From Afipia sp. (GTDB lineage Bacteria > Pseudomonadota > Alphaproteobacteria > Rhizobiales > Xanthobacteraceae): 64,000 nt of DNA. The notes under the pieces were generated by a model that ran no database searches, was not told the DNA's origin, and saw only the letters and a list, made by a program, of their open reading frames with translations. Positions 1 to 8,727 of this stretch are shown here, piece by piece. How positions within the stretch are numbered: position 1 is the first letter of the stretch; each line of letters begins with the position of its first letter. Where the stretch lies: NCBI GenBank assembly GCA_024707075.1, contig JANQAK010000006.1:62001-126000 (forward strand), read 5' to 3'. Both the position numbers and the translations under genes were made by a program.

Positions 1-1
1 G

Positions 2-2214
2 ACATTCACGACGGATATGCAGCACTCGATTGCGGCCTCGCGCCCCGATCTGGAAACCACCATCGTGGCGATGACGGATCACGGTCAGGTTTATGATTAT
101 CCGCCTGCCGTGGGATTTCAGGTTAACGACGACCGCCTGGAAGACTACATCGCCGCCGCCGAATTCCTGAATGCCGGTCAGTTCGATGTCGTCTGTCTAC
201 AGCATGAGTTCGGCATATTTGGCGGCGAGGCCGGCAGCCATATCATGACGCTGTTGTCGCGCCTGACCATGCCAGTTGTGACGACGCTGCATACGGTTCT
301 CGTCGAGCCGACGGCCGTGCAGCGCGAGGTGCTCGCGCGCATTGTCGAAGTTTCGTCGAAGATTGTGGTTATGGCCGAGAAGGGCAGGGAGTTGCTCAGG
401 CTCGTTTATCAGGTGCCCGACGAGAAGATCGAGGTTATCCCGCACGGCATCCCCGACTTTGCATTTGTCGAACCCGATGTCGCCAAGGCCAAGCACGGCT
501 TCAGCAACAGGGCCGTCATCCTGACGTTCGGGTTGCTGTCGCACAACAAGGGCATCGAGGTCATGATTGACGCAATGCCTTCGATCCTGGAAAGCAAACG
601 CGGTGCAGTCTACGTCGTTCTTGGCGCAACGCACCCGAACCTGGTCCGCGATCAGGGCGAGGCGTACCGGGAAAGTCTCAAGGCGCGTGTCCGGGAGCTC
701 GGCATTGAAAATCATGTCGTATTTCTCGACCAGTTTGTCGATCTGCCGACGCTGCTGGACTTCATTTCAATGTGCGATGTCTACGTGACACCGTATCTCA
801 ACGAAGCGCAGATGACGTCCGGCACGCTGGCTTACAGCTTCGGCCTGGGGAAAGCGGTCGTGTCAACGCCATACTGGCACGCGCGCGAGTTGCTGGCCGA
901 TGGGCGGGGAATTTTGGTGCCGTTCGGCGATGCCGCCACGATTGGCAGCGAAATCTCCAAACTCCTGACCAACGACACGCTCCAGACGGCCATGCGCAAG
1001 CGGGCCTATGCGAGCAGCCGCTCCATGATCTGGGAACGGTCGGCGGAGCGCTACATGTCGGTTTTTGAAGGGACCAGACGAAGATTCCGGCTGGAAACGA
1101 TTGCCCGTCTCGATACAGGTACGCTGCTGCGCGACGGCCGAGCGCCGCCGGAAATGCAAACGGGACATTTCCTGTCGATGTGTGACGATACCGGCCTGTT
1201 TCAACACGCAGTGCACTCCGTGCCGGATCGGTCGCACGGCTATTGCGTCGATGACAACGCCCGCGCGCTGCTGCTGGCCTGCGCGCTCAACAATCCCGGC
1301 GAGCAGCGATTGCCGGAAGTTCTCACCGCGCGGTTCGCCGCGTTCATTCAACACGCCTGGAATCCCGACACCCAGCGATTCCGGAATTTCATGGGGTTCA
1401 ATCGATGCTGGCTAGAGCCCAGCGGCTCGGAAGACAGCCACGGTCGGACGCTTTGGGCTTTGGGGGTGTGCGCGCTGACCGACGCCAATCCTTCTCGTAG
1501 AGCTTGGGCCGCAGGCCTGTTTTGCGAGGCGATGCATGGCATTGAAGTGTTTAGCTCGCCGCGCGCGTGGGCTTTCACGCTTCTTGGACTAGACGCCTAT
1601 TGCGCCGCATTGCCTGAAGATGCGCAAGCCAACCGGCTTCGCCGGTTGCTTGCAGAAAGGTTGATCGCGATCCTTCATGTGGTCGAAACGAAGGATTGGG
1701 TGTGGTTCGAGGAAGGGCTGGCCTATGACAATGCGCGATTGCCACAGGCGCTGATCCTGACCGGTTTGTCCACCACGACGCCCGCTTATGTTGAGGCCGG
1801 CATGCGATCCTTGCGCTGGCTCGTGACTCAGCAGACCTCGGCGACGGGTCAGTTCAGGCCCGTCGGAACTCAAGGATTCGGCGAGACGCGCCGGAAGCCA
1901 CGGGATTCGATCAGCAGCCGCTGGAAGCGGCTGCAACGATTTCAGCCTGTGTTGCAGCATGGCGGGCTACTCACGACTCGGAATGGAATACCGAGGCCGC
2001 GCGCGTCTTCGCCTGGTTTCTCGGCAGCAACGATCTTGCAGTGTCTCTCATCGATCTGGAAACGGGAAGCTGCCGCGATGGATTGCATCCCGACCGGCCG
2101 AATGAAAACAGGGGTGGCGAATCCGTTGTATCGTATCTCCTCGGACTTTCAGAAATTCGCCAGATAGCCCGTCTGAGCGAAAGCCGTTCCAAACCCGCAG
2201 CCCGCGTTGCCTAG
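2..2214 (+). CDS. Glycosyltransferase family 4-like protein with C-terminal alpha/alpha-toroid-like domain; 5' partial, frameshifted
   Basis: The frame is open from the first bases (TFTTD before the first Met), so the true start lies upstream of the window. Residues up to about 360 form a GT-B glycosyltransferase (family 4 style): an LQHEFGIFGG motif, then FGLLSHNKGIE and an ETM-like region replaced by NEAQMTSGTLAYSFGLGKAVVSTP-type donor-site sequence. After about residue 370 comes a domain (HGYCVDDNARALLL, EDSHGRTLWALG) resembling alpha/alpha-toroid glycan-processing folds. The uninterrupted frame runs to 2167 but turns into nonsense after about 1905. Adding one base near the GGG at 1902-1904 restores FDQQPLEAAATISACVAAW and a natural end at 2212-2214. 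It probably acts in polysaccharide or glycoside synthesis with the GH130-type gene downstream. The acceptor and sugar are unknown. Confidence 0.82.
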
Positions 2215-2256
2215 GCAATGCGATGTTTGTCTTCACAACAACAATAAGAGGGCGCT

Positions 2257-3546
2257 CTGTCACAGCTTCCATTCCTGAATCGTCAGGTTCTTTATTTGCG
2301 TCCTGATCCCGCGCGGGTCATCGTGCGTCCGTTCAAGCCGGCGACCGAGCCGCGGGACTTCAATCCCACTGATAAGACCCGTGCCAATCACATTGTTGAC
2401 CGAATGCTTGCGCTCGATGCTGAGACCGTCGCCAGCCAATTGGCTGATGTGCTGGAGAATTTCGAGGGCCGTCATCGCAACCTCTTAAAGCTGTTCGAGG
2501 CGCGCGCTGACGAAATGGAAGAGGCCTTCAATACACATATCGCATTCACGAAGGAGCAGCGCCAACTGGCGGGGGCCTACTTCCTGAATGAGTATTCGTT
2601 CGAAGCGTCCGCGCTGTTCAACCCAAGTATCGTGGCGCATCCGGATCAGTCCGGTGTTTCGTCTGGCAGTGTCCGCTTCGTTTTAAGTCTCCGCGCGGTG
2701 GGAGAGGGGCATGTGTCATCTCTGACGTTTCGGTCAGGCATCATCGCGGTTGATGGCAAGGTTAGCGTCGATCTGACATCGCGCTTGGCATCCAGTCCCC
2801 GTATCAGCCTTCGTCCAGGCAGCGACGCTATCGATCTGACCTTCACGGCCGATGAGGACATCAGCGAACGGGTGATTTTCCCGATCACCGAGTCGCAATC
2901 GAATGGCATCGAGGACGCGCGCTTCGTGGAGTTTTGCGAGGGCGGTCGAAGGACTTACTATGCGACCTACACCGCTTACAGCGGACGGGCGATCAGGTCG
3001 GAACTGATTGAAACATCAGACTTCGTGTCTTTCCGGCTGTCGCCGTTGAAAGGCGCAGCGGCGCGCAACAAAGGCATGGCCCTGTTTCCCAGAAAGATCG
3101 ATGGCAAGTACGCCATGATCGCGCGGCAGGATAACGAGAACCTTTATCTGATTTACTCGAACGACCTGTACACATGGAACGAAGGGCAGGCAATCCTGAA
3201 GCCCGAATTTCCCTGGGAGTTCGTTCAGATCGGCAATTGCGGATCGCCGATCGAGCTGGACAGCGGATGGCTGATGCTGACCCACGGCGTCGGTCCGGTC
3301 CGGAAGTACTCGATCGGCGCAGCGCTGCTCGACAAGAATGACCCGTCAAAGGTTCTTGCACGTCTGCGCGAGCCGCTGGTGCGTCCCGATCCTTCGGAGC
3401 GCGAAGGATACGTCCCGAATGTTGTCTATACATGTGGCGCGATGCTCCACCGCGACAAGATTATCTTTCCTTATGCGGTTTCCGACACGTTCTCGAATTT
3501 TGCGACCATTGAAGTCGCCGCATTGCTGGAGGCCATGAAGGCCTAG
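2257..3546 (+). CDS. GH130-family glycosidase/phosphorylase (PH1107-related)
   Basis: The protein resembles glycoside hydrolase family 130 (beta-mannoside phosphorylases and hydrolases, five-bladed beta-propellers). Visible traits are a long helical N-terminal extension, FNPSIVAH near residue 110, then propeller strands with RFVEF, YYATYTAYSG, LFPRKIDGKYAMIARQDNEN and NVVYTCGAMLH. The start is uncertain: TTG at 2296 begins inside apparently conserved sequence, whereas the frame is open back to 2248 and a GAGG at 2248-2251 sits upstream of a CTG at 2257 that would add LSQLPFLNRQVLYL. I list the longer form. It lies about 40 bp after the glycosyltransferase, so the two are probably one transcription unit acting on a mannose- or glucose-type glycan. 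Substrate and direction of reaction cannot be told from sequence. Confidence 0.8.
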   Translation: MSQLPFLNRQVLYLRPDPARVIVRPFKPATEPRDFNPTDKTRANHIVDRMLALDAETVASQLADVLENFEGRHRNLLKLFEARADEMEEAFNTHIAFTKEQRQLAGAYFLNEYSFEASALFNPSIVAHPDQSGVSSGSVRFVLSLRAVGEGHVSSLTFRSGIIAVDGKVSVDLTSRLASSPRISLRPGSDAIDLTFTADEDISERVIFPITESQSNGIEDARFVEFCEGGRRTYYATYTAYSGRAIRSELIETSDFVSFRLSPLKGAAARNKGMALFPRKIDGKYAMIARQDNENLYLIYSNDLYTWNEGQAILKPEFPWEFVQIGNCGSPIELDSGWLMLTHGVGPVRKYSIGAALLDKNDPSKVLARLREPLVRPDPSEREGYVPNVVYTCGAMLHRDKIIFPYAVSDTFSNFATIEVAALLEAMKA

Positions 3547-3715
3547 TTGACGCACTGATCCAGTTGTTCTGACAGAAGGTTGCCGCTGACCATTTTTATG
3601 GCTGTTTTTGGCGCAAAGCGGACGTTGGAATCACTGGGCCGGCTGGCATCCGCACTTGGGACGGATCTAGCCATCCTCTTTGATCGAATGGCGCGCCAAA
3701 CAACCATTGCCTTGG

Positions 3716-3904
3716 CTAGTTTTGCATCCGTCGCACAATCTCCTTAAAATCTTTCAGATCGCCGCGTTCGAGTAGCTTCGCAAGTCTGTCAATATCAAAG
3801 TCCGACGGCTCTTCAAGCGGGAGATGCTCTCTACGTTCTCCGCGCCACCGGCGATGCAGCCACGATTTAAAGCTCGTCCAGAGCATTCCTTTGACTCTTG
3901 ACAA
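3716..3904 (-). CDS. Small hypothetical protein, 62 aa
   Basis: A short, charged, soluble protein with a basic N-terminal half (KSWLHRRWRGERREH) and an acidic helical C-terminal half ending IVRRMQN. No family recognised. It sits alone between the GH130 gene and the next hypothetical gene, with codon use like its neighbours. A second minus-strand frame overlaps it (3754-3948) and looks less protein-like. It may be a remnant. Confidence 0.35.
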   Translation of the reverse strand: MSRVKGMLWTSFKSWLHRRWRGERREHLPLEEPSDFDIDRLAKLLERGDLKDFKEIVRRMQN

Positions 3905-4109
3905 TTCCTGCGCGGGCGAATTAGTGCAAATTTACGCCCTATGTGCAACCTCTATTCAATGACAATGAACCAAGAGGTGATCCGCCGTCTCTGCGAGATC
4001 ACGCGTGATTTCACCGGCAACATGCCCTTGTTCTTTTTATCTTCCCCGACAAGTTCGCCGGTCCTGGATGCCTACAAATGTTAAATTTAACAGGAACGGG
4101 GCGACCACA

Positions 4110-5048
4110 ATGAATAAACCCGCCGCAATCGTATCGGTTGGAGTCGGGGTCGCCTTTTTTGCTCTCCAATCGATGTTTCCCATCAGTATGTTACTGGAAA
4201 TTCCAATTTTGGATTCCATTGGTTCGCTCTTGGCCTCCGAGAAATCGAAAGCACGCGCCGCAGTCTCGAAGCATTTAATTAATCCCCTTTCAGCGGAGTT
4301 CGATGCGTTACGAGCAGTGGAGGTTGAGAAAGCGCGCTACGTTTGTGGCATGGTCAACGGCAAAAATAGGTCCGGCAGCTACGCAGGTTATCGCGCGTTC
4401 GTTTATGATGTCAGGATCGACTATGCACGTATCGATGACGACGGAACGATTTCCAAAAGCCACGGTGCGTTCAAGCAATGCCCAGTGGCCGAGGAAGAGA
4501 ATAAGTCTTTGCCACAAGCACTGGAGATGGCGAAAAAGCTTGCGAAATCACTTCCACAAAAAGACCCTAAGGATTTACTGAAGAGCGATCTTTTGAAACC
4601 TGTCCCAGGTTCACAATCAGCGGATGCGCTGACATCTGGCGCACAGGAAGCGCCGAAAGATTCTTTGCAGGCTGGAAAGTCCGGTGCACCAGGTGGGGTA
4701 AGTACACAAAAACAATCATTCACAACAACACTCGGGAATGAAGGAGAATGGCGTAGCGACAAGCCACCTTTAGCATGGCCGAAGTTCCCTGCGGGAGATC
4801 CGCTAAACGAGCCATCTCGTAGACGGACGAATAGCGAAGTGATTTCATTCGCAGCAGATGTTGACGAGCGCTGGACGTCCTACAAGGCAGGGCGGAATAA
4901 AGCGGGCCCTGCGGCAAGTGAGATTACTGAGGCGCTTCGGGCCTTGTTGTCCATAGCACCGGAGAGCGCCGAGTTTCCGAGAGCGTGGTCGCTATTTGTT
5001 CGTCTGCGAAAAGCGGATCGTGAAGTAAATGCAAACAGGGCGGGCTAG
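4110..5048 (+). CDS. Hypothetical exported or membrane-anchored protein, 312 aa
   Basis: I chose the ATG at 4110 because an AGGAACGGGG ribosome site lies just upstream and because the protein then begins with an uncleaved-signal-like hydrophobic stretch (residues about 5-32). The middle part (residues 50-130: KSKARAAVSKHLINPLSAEFDALRAV, YVCGMVNGKNRSGSYAGYRAFVYD) resembles small lipoprotein-like domains in which one Cys and a GYRAF motif precede beta strands. The rest is low-complexity, rich in S, A and K, and probably disordered. Lower GC than its neighbours suggests later acquisition. No function can be assigned. Confidence 0.6.
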   Translation: MNKPAAIVSVGVGVAFFALQSMFPISMLLEIPILDSIGSLLASEKSKARAAVSKHLINPLSAEFDALRAVEVEKARYVCGMVNGKNRSGSYAGYRAFVYDVRIDYARIDDDGTISKSHGAFKQCPVAEEENKSLPQALEMAKKLAKSLPQKDPKDLLKSDLLKPVPGSQSADALTSGAQEAPKDSLQAGKSGAPGGVSTQKQSFTTTLGNEGEWRSDKPPLAWPKFPAGDPLNEPSRRRTNSEVISFAADVDERWTSYKAGRNKAGPAASEITEALRALLSIAPESAEFPRAWSLFVRLRKADREVNANRAG

Positions 5049-5133
5049 GTGCGGCGCGTTATTCAAGGGCAGTTTATGAAATGGGCGGCAGTAACCATCA
5101 GGTTACTTGAAATCGCGAGTGGTAGGAATCGCC

Positions 5134-5244
5134 ATGCTCAAGGGTTCGCAGATTGCTTTGGTGATCGTTGTGACATTCGCGATCACCGCCATTGCGATGC
5201 TCTGGCTCTTCGCGTGGGGGCTGCAATTCCAAGAGATAAGCTGA
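5134..5244 (+). CDS. 36-aa single-span membrane miniprotein
   Basis: The frame reads MLKGSQIALVIVVTFAITAI and continues through AMLWLFAWGLQ to a stop at 5242-5244. One hydrophobic helix of about 23 residues is preceded by a single Lys and followed by a short polar tail, the layout of small regulatory or accessory membrane proteins. A GTAGGAA sequence lies about 6 bases before the ATG. Family unknown. Confidence 0.4.
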   Translation: MLKGSQIALVIVVTFAITAIAMLWLFAWGLQFQEIS

Positions 5245-5321
5245 AGATCAGTGGCCTAGTTTGAAAACGGTGTGGCCTAATTCGGCCAGTAACAAATAGT
5301 CGACGCTTGTATAGACGGCCA

Positions 5322-5501
5322 ATGGCCCAAAAACGTCAATTGTGCTGTTTCAATGATAGTAAGATACTTGATCGTAAAGATTTTCGCCTTCACGTTAGCT
5401 TAGTCCAGTTGCTCTACGGGATTGTCACCATACCCGTGCTGGGGCTGGGCTTTCTTATAGCTGTTCCCGCTTTCATACGATTGAGTGGTTGCATCGATTG
5501 A
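5322..5501 (+). CDS. Possible small membrane protein, 59 aa
   Basis: The frame ends with one clear hydrophobic helix (LLYGIVTIPVLGLGFLIAVP) after a basic, Cys-containing head. Neither a convincing ribosome site nor a recognised family supports it, and competing frames exist, so it may be a chance reading frame or a remnant. Confidence 0.2.
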   Translation: MAQKRQLCCFNDSKILDRKDFRLHVSLVQLLYGIVTIPVLGLGFLIAVPAFIRLSGCID

Positions 5502-5510
5502 CCTCGGCAA

Positions 5511-5545
5511 CAGTATAAGATACATTTTTTATGTATCTTATACTG
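5511..5545. promoter_or_regulatory. NsrR-type operator: perfect 15-bp inverted repeat
   Basis: The arms CAGTATAAGATACAT (5511-5525) and its exact reverse complement (5531-5545) flank TTTTT. The inner 23 bp (5517-5539) follow the published NsrR layout of two 11-bp halves around one base, AAGATRCAT near each edge. NsrR is an Rrf2-family [Fe-S] repressor that releases DNA on contact with nitric oxide. The site lies 22 bp before the DUF6522 start, where a bound repressor would block transcription. Confidence 0.75.
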
Positions 5546-5567
5546 TGTCTCGGCAAGGACAAATACA

Positions 5568-6011
5568 ATGATCGAACATCGCCAAGGAGAGGGAGCTTCG
5601 AAGCCTTCCCCGCGTGATATCGAGTTCAGTGACGGGACATTCGTCGTCGACGCCACGCTGCTGGGCGAACTTCTGGACGTACCAGCGTCACACGTCCCCC
5701 TCCTGATGCGTGAGGGGGCAATCACAAGCGTTTGCGAGCGCGGGGTCGATAATCACGAGGGTGAATTTCGACTCTCATTTTTCCACCGCAATCGTCGTGC
5801 GCGTCTGAGCATGGATCTGAAGGGTCGTATCATTCGCAGGTCGACCATCGATTTCGGAGATCGTTCGATTCTGGCGCCCTGCATCGGTCGGGCGATTGAG
5901 GCGAGGTCGGCCCTGAAGCAAGAAAGCAGCCCAACCTTGCGCGCTTTCGTCGCGCACGGGCTTTCTATTCATCGTATTGATCAAGCATATCACCACCGCG
6001 GGCGAACATGA
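5568..6011 (+). CDS. DUF6522-like protein, 147 aa
   Basis: I recognise the block FHRNRRARLSMDLKGRIIRR followed by STIDFGDR as the DUF6522 signature. The first 50 residues (DGTFVVDATLLGELLDVP) resemble a small sensor or adaptor fold. No membrane segment or cofactor motif is visible. Residues after about 115 look unrelated to the family core, and the last 47 bases overlap the convergent gene at 5965-6261, so the C-terminus may be an extension by lost stop or frameshift. The perfect NsrR-type operator directly upstream implies induction by nitric oxide, in keeping with the denitrification genes in this window. Biochemical role unknown. Confidence 0.65.
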   Translation: MIEHRQGEGASKPSPRDIEFSDGTFVVDATLLGELLDVPASHVPLLMREGAITSVCERGVDNHEGEFRLSFFHRNRRARLSMDLKGRIIRRSTIDFGDRSILAPCIGRAIEARSALKQESSPTLRAFVAHGLSIHRIDQAYHHRGRT

Positions 6012-6261
6012 ATGCGGTTGCAGCCACCATGAGGCCGGTCTGCCAACCGGTTCGGGTGAACAGAACCGCTAACAGCACTGCGAACCACGCGCCAGCTACG
6101 GCAGTCCACCGATGTTCCCATCGGATCTGCGGCGCACTCTTCGGAGCTTTGCCGGAAACGGCGAGAAAGCTGCGAAGGCGAGACAGCGTGTTGTGACGTC
6201 GGAAGGCGAACTCGGATGCCCCGTGCGTTTTCCGTTGGTTCGAATTGGGTTCTGTAGTCAT
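5965..6261 (-). CDS. Small membrane protein, 98 aa
   Basis: A basic cytoplasmic head of about 50 residues is followed by two hydrophobic stretches (WTAVAGAWFAVLLAVLF and WQTGLMVAATAFMFA) separated by a short turn, then an acidic tail (GGDMLDQYDE), which suggests a two-span hairpin. It is convergent with and overlaps the DUF6522-like gene and is divergent from the LysR gene at 6400. The LysR-type palindrome at 6365-6387 lies about 105 bp upstream of it, so it is a candidate target. Family unknown. Confidence 0.45.
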   Translation of the reverse strand: MTTEPNSNQRKTHGASEFAFRRHNTLSRLRSFLAVSGKAPKSAPQIRWEHRWTAVAGAWFAVLLAVLFTRTGWQTGLMVAATAFMFARGGDMLDQYDE

Positions 6262-6364
6262 TTTTCCTCACCGGCCAAAGAATAGTGCGCCGAGGCGCCC
6301 CATTTGTACGAGTTGCACGTTGATTGGCTGGCTTGATCCAGACAAACGAAAAAATCTTGGCCAT

Positions 6365-6387
6365 TGATAGCAAGATTTTTGCTATCA
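6365..6387. promoter_or_regulatory. LysR-type palindrome upstream of the LysR gene
   Basis: TGATAGCAA and its exact reverse complement TTGCTATCA flank GATTT. The site contains the T-N11-A core typical of LysR binding sites and ends 12 bp before the start codon at 6400, a position expected for autorepression. Confidence 0.55.
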
Positions 6388-6399
6388 TGATTCCGCATC

Positions 6400-7263
6400 A
6401 TGGACACAGAGACTGTCAGGACGTTCCTCGAAATCGTTAGCAGCGGCAACTTCATCCGCGCCGCCGAGCGTCTGCATGTTGGCCAGACCACGGTGAGTGC
6501 CCGAATTCGCCTGCTCGAGGAGCGCCTTGGACGGCCTTTGTTCGTGCGCAACAAGGCTGGGGCGGTGCTCACTCCTGAAGGTGAGCAGTTCCTGCGGTAT
6601 GCGCCAAGTTTCGTGCAATTATGGGAGCGCGCGCGGCAAAAAGTGGCGGTTCCGCCTGGTCATCGCGCTATGCTGGCGTTCGGTGGAGAACTCAGTCTGT
6701 GGGATCCTTGGCTTCTCAAGTGGATGCTGTGGATGCGGCGCTCGGCCCCCGATCTTGCGTTGCGGGCTCACGTCGGTGTGCCTGACAGCCTGATGATGCA
6801 GGTGGCGGAGGGAGTACTCGATATTGCTGTCATGTACGCGCCGCAGTATCGCCCGGGGCTGAAGATCGAGTTGCTGTTTGAAGAGAAGCTCATACTGGTG
6901 ACGACCGATCCTGACACAGGTCGCGCGGCCCTCAATGCCGAGACCATCGTGCGATCCGATTATGTCTATGTCGATTGGGGGGCGGATTTCACGCTCAATC
7001 ACAATGTCAGCTTTCCAGAGGCAACGGATCCCGGTCTATTTGTTGGGCTCGGTCCGCTTGCGCTCGGTTACATCATGGAGGCTGGCGGGACAGGTTACTT
7101 CCGGATGCGTAGCGTTCAGCGGCATCTGGAGAATGGAAATCTCCACCGTGTCCCCGGCGCGCCAGAATTCTCCCATCCGGCCTATGCAGTCTACGGTATA
7201 AATGCGGATGAGACCGTATTGCGGACGGCGCTGGAAGGACTGCGCGCGGTGGCTGGCGAATAA
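6400..7263 (+). CDS. LysR-family transcriptional regulator, 287 aa
   Basis: The N-terminal winged helix (residues 1-60: TFLEIVSSGNFIRAAERLHV, GQTTVSARIRLLEERLG, PLFVRNKAG) is the classic LysR DNA-binding domain. The rest is a two-lobed LysR substrate-binding domain. Length is normal to slightly short. A 23-bp palindrome just upstream suggests autoregulation. The convergent neighbour is a TDT-type transporter and the divergent neighbour a small membrane protein, either of which may be its target. Effector unknown. Confidence 0.88.
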   Translation: MDTETVRTFLEIVSSGNFIRAAERLHVGQTTVSARIRLLEERLGRPLFVRNKAGAVLTPEGEQFLRYAPSFVQLWERARQKVAVPPGHRAMLAFGGELSLWDPWLLKWMLWMRRSAPDLALRAHVGVPDSLMMQVAEGVLDIAVMYAPQYRPGLKIELLFEEKLILVTTDPDTGRAALNAETIVRSDYVYVDWGADFTLNHNVSFPEATDPGLFVGLGPLALGYIMEAGGTGYFRMRSVQRHLENGNLHRVPGAPEFSHPAYAVYGINADETVLRTALEGLRAVAGE

Positions 7264-7336
7264 CACAGTCTAGGCGGCGTGGCGGGATTGTCCTCCCGAT
7301 TTGATCGCGCGGAAGCTGGTCCGTGCACGGATCGTA

Positions 7337-8431
7337 TCAATTCAGCCGGATGACGGAGTCCGATCGGGCGAAAGCCTGAAAGCTCCGCCATGAGGCGACG
7401 ACGAAGGCCATGCCGGTTGTGGCCCAAGCCGCAAGGGCTATCCAGACCATGGCCTGGGATATTGTCCTCAGCGGCAAAAAATCCGCGGCAAGCGACAATC
7501 GTAGGCTCGCCAAAGCATACATCCCGAGCGGGAATACGAGGCTCCAGAACATCGGGGTATAGGTTAGCGGGATACGGCGAACGCCGTGCTTCCATATCCC
7601 GAACAACAACAGCAGAGGAATCCACCAGGTCGCCCAGGCCCACATAACGAGCGTTACTCCGTCAATAAATGGTCTCATCGAATGCAGGAAGGGCATGCCG
7701 TTGTCGGTCAGAATGAGCGTCGATCCAGCGTTGGTCGCGATGGCAGCAGCGCCCATGACCACCCACAATAGTGGCGTGATGTCTTCAGGCTCCACATCGA
7801 AGAAGAAGATGCGGTAGGCAAAAAGGGTGATGAATATCCCGTAGAGTGCGAGCCCTATGCCCCATAGCAAATGGATGAGTACGAATACCGCGGAACTCAG
7901 GCTGCCTAGTCCCGGTGCGACGATGGTGCCGAGGATAACGAGCGATTCGGTGCCAACGATTGCGATGAGCCAACCGCCATGTACGACGTTGGCATTGTGA
8001 GCGGTATTGAGAAAGATAAGCACTGCAAAACTGAAATAGATGAGAACGAACCAAGCGATGAGCGCGAATATCCACATCACTAGGGCTGCGGTTGCATGCC
8101 CGCGCAGGATAACTCCGATGCCGAGAACGTCGGTTCCGGCCACAAGGGTGAAAAAAGAAAAGATCAGGCGGGGATTGATGAGATCGGCCCAAAGCGCCCG
8201 CGAGAACAACGCAAAGCGCAAGCCGGTAAGAACGACCAGAGACGGATAGGCGACAAGGTTCACCGCAAACAGCGCGTCCGACCATGCGCTGTGGCCCTCA
8301 AGGAACAAGGCATTGGAGATAATTCCGGTGGCCATGACCAGCGCGAAACAGCCCGGATAGAGCGCCGCGATCTCACGGTTGATCCACATACCGATTCGGC
8401 GCACGGTAGGGCAGCGTGGAGGCGAATGCAT
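7337..8431 (-). CDS. TDT/SLAC1-family transporter (TehA-like)
   Basis: About ten transmembrane helices cover the 364 residues, starting with LYPGCFALVMATGIISNAL, the typical opening of the tellurite-resistance/dicarboxylate (TDT) family, which also includes SLAC1 anion channels and fungal sulfite exporters. I prefer the ATG at 8431 because a GGGGAG ribosome site precedes it; an upstream ATG at 8446 would add five residues. Substrate cannot be read from sequence. An anion such as C4-dicarboxylate or sulfite would fit the family, and the sulfur genes in this window make sulfite worth testing. Confidence 0.8.
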   Translation of the reverse strand: MHSPPRCPTVRRIGMWINREIAALYPGCFALVMATGIISNALFLEGHSAWSDALFAVNLVAYPSLVVLTGLRFALFSRALWADLINPRLIFSFFTLVAGTDVLGIGVILRGHATAALVMWIFALIAWFVLIYFSFAVLIFLNTAHNANVVHGGWLIAIVGTESLVILGTIVAPGLGSLSSAVFVLIHLLWGIGLALYGIFITLFAYRIFFFDVEPEDITPLLWVVMGAAAIATNAGSTLILTDNGMPFLHSMRPFIDGVTLVMWAWATWWIPLLLLFGIWKHGVRRIPLTYTPMFWSLVFPLGMYALASLRLSLAADFLPLRTISQAMVWIALAAWATTGMAFVVASWRSFQAFARSDSVIRLN

Positions 8432-8446
8432 TGTCGAACTCCCCAT

Positions 8447-8727
8447 CGTTCAACATTCACACAGCATGACGCGGCAGGCGTGATCCAGTAAGAATTTGAT
8501 TCTACCTTAATGCGGAATGTCGATCAGACCTTACGCGCCCTTCGATTAGAACAATCATCAAAAAAAGATATCTTTTAAGGTCGCGACAGTCCAGTAAGCG
8601 GCGCTAGTCGGCGACCCGGCGAATCCTCTTCCGCTAGAGATAGCGGTTGATTTTCCGGTGGAGGCCGTTCGAACTGGCGCGACTGCCTCATGGGGTGTGT
8701 CCGGATTTGATCCGCGGCACCTGTATT
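8447..8727. other. Intergenic stretch with a short palindrome
   Basis: No gene is seen. A 14-bp palindrome (AAAAGATATCTTTT, 8563-8576) lies about 130 bp before the transporter start and may be part of its control region. Confidence 0.3.

Noticed and set aside
8640-8727. Possible tRNA because of GTTCGAAC and a CCGGATTTGATCCG motif
   Set aside because: The arms around GTTCGAAC do not pair and no anticodon or acceptor stem could be built.
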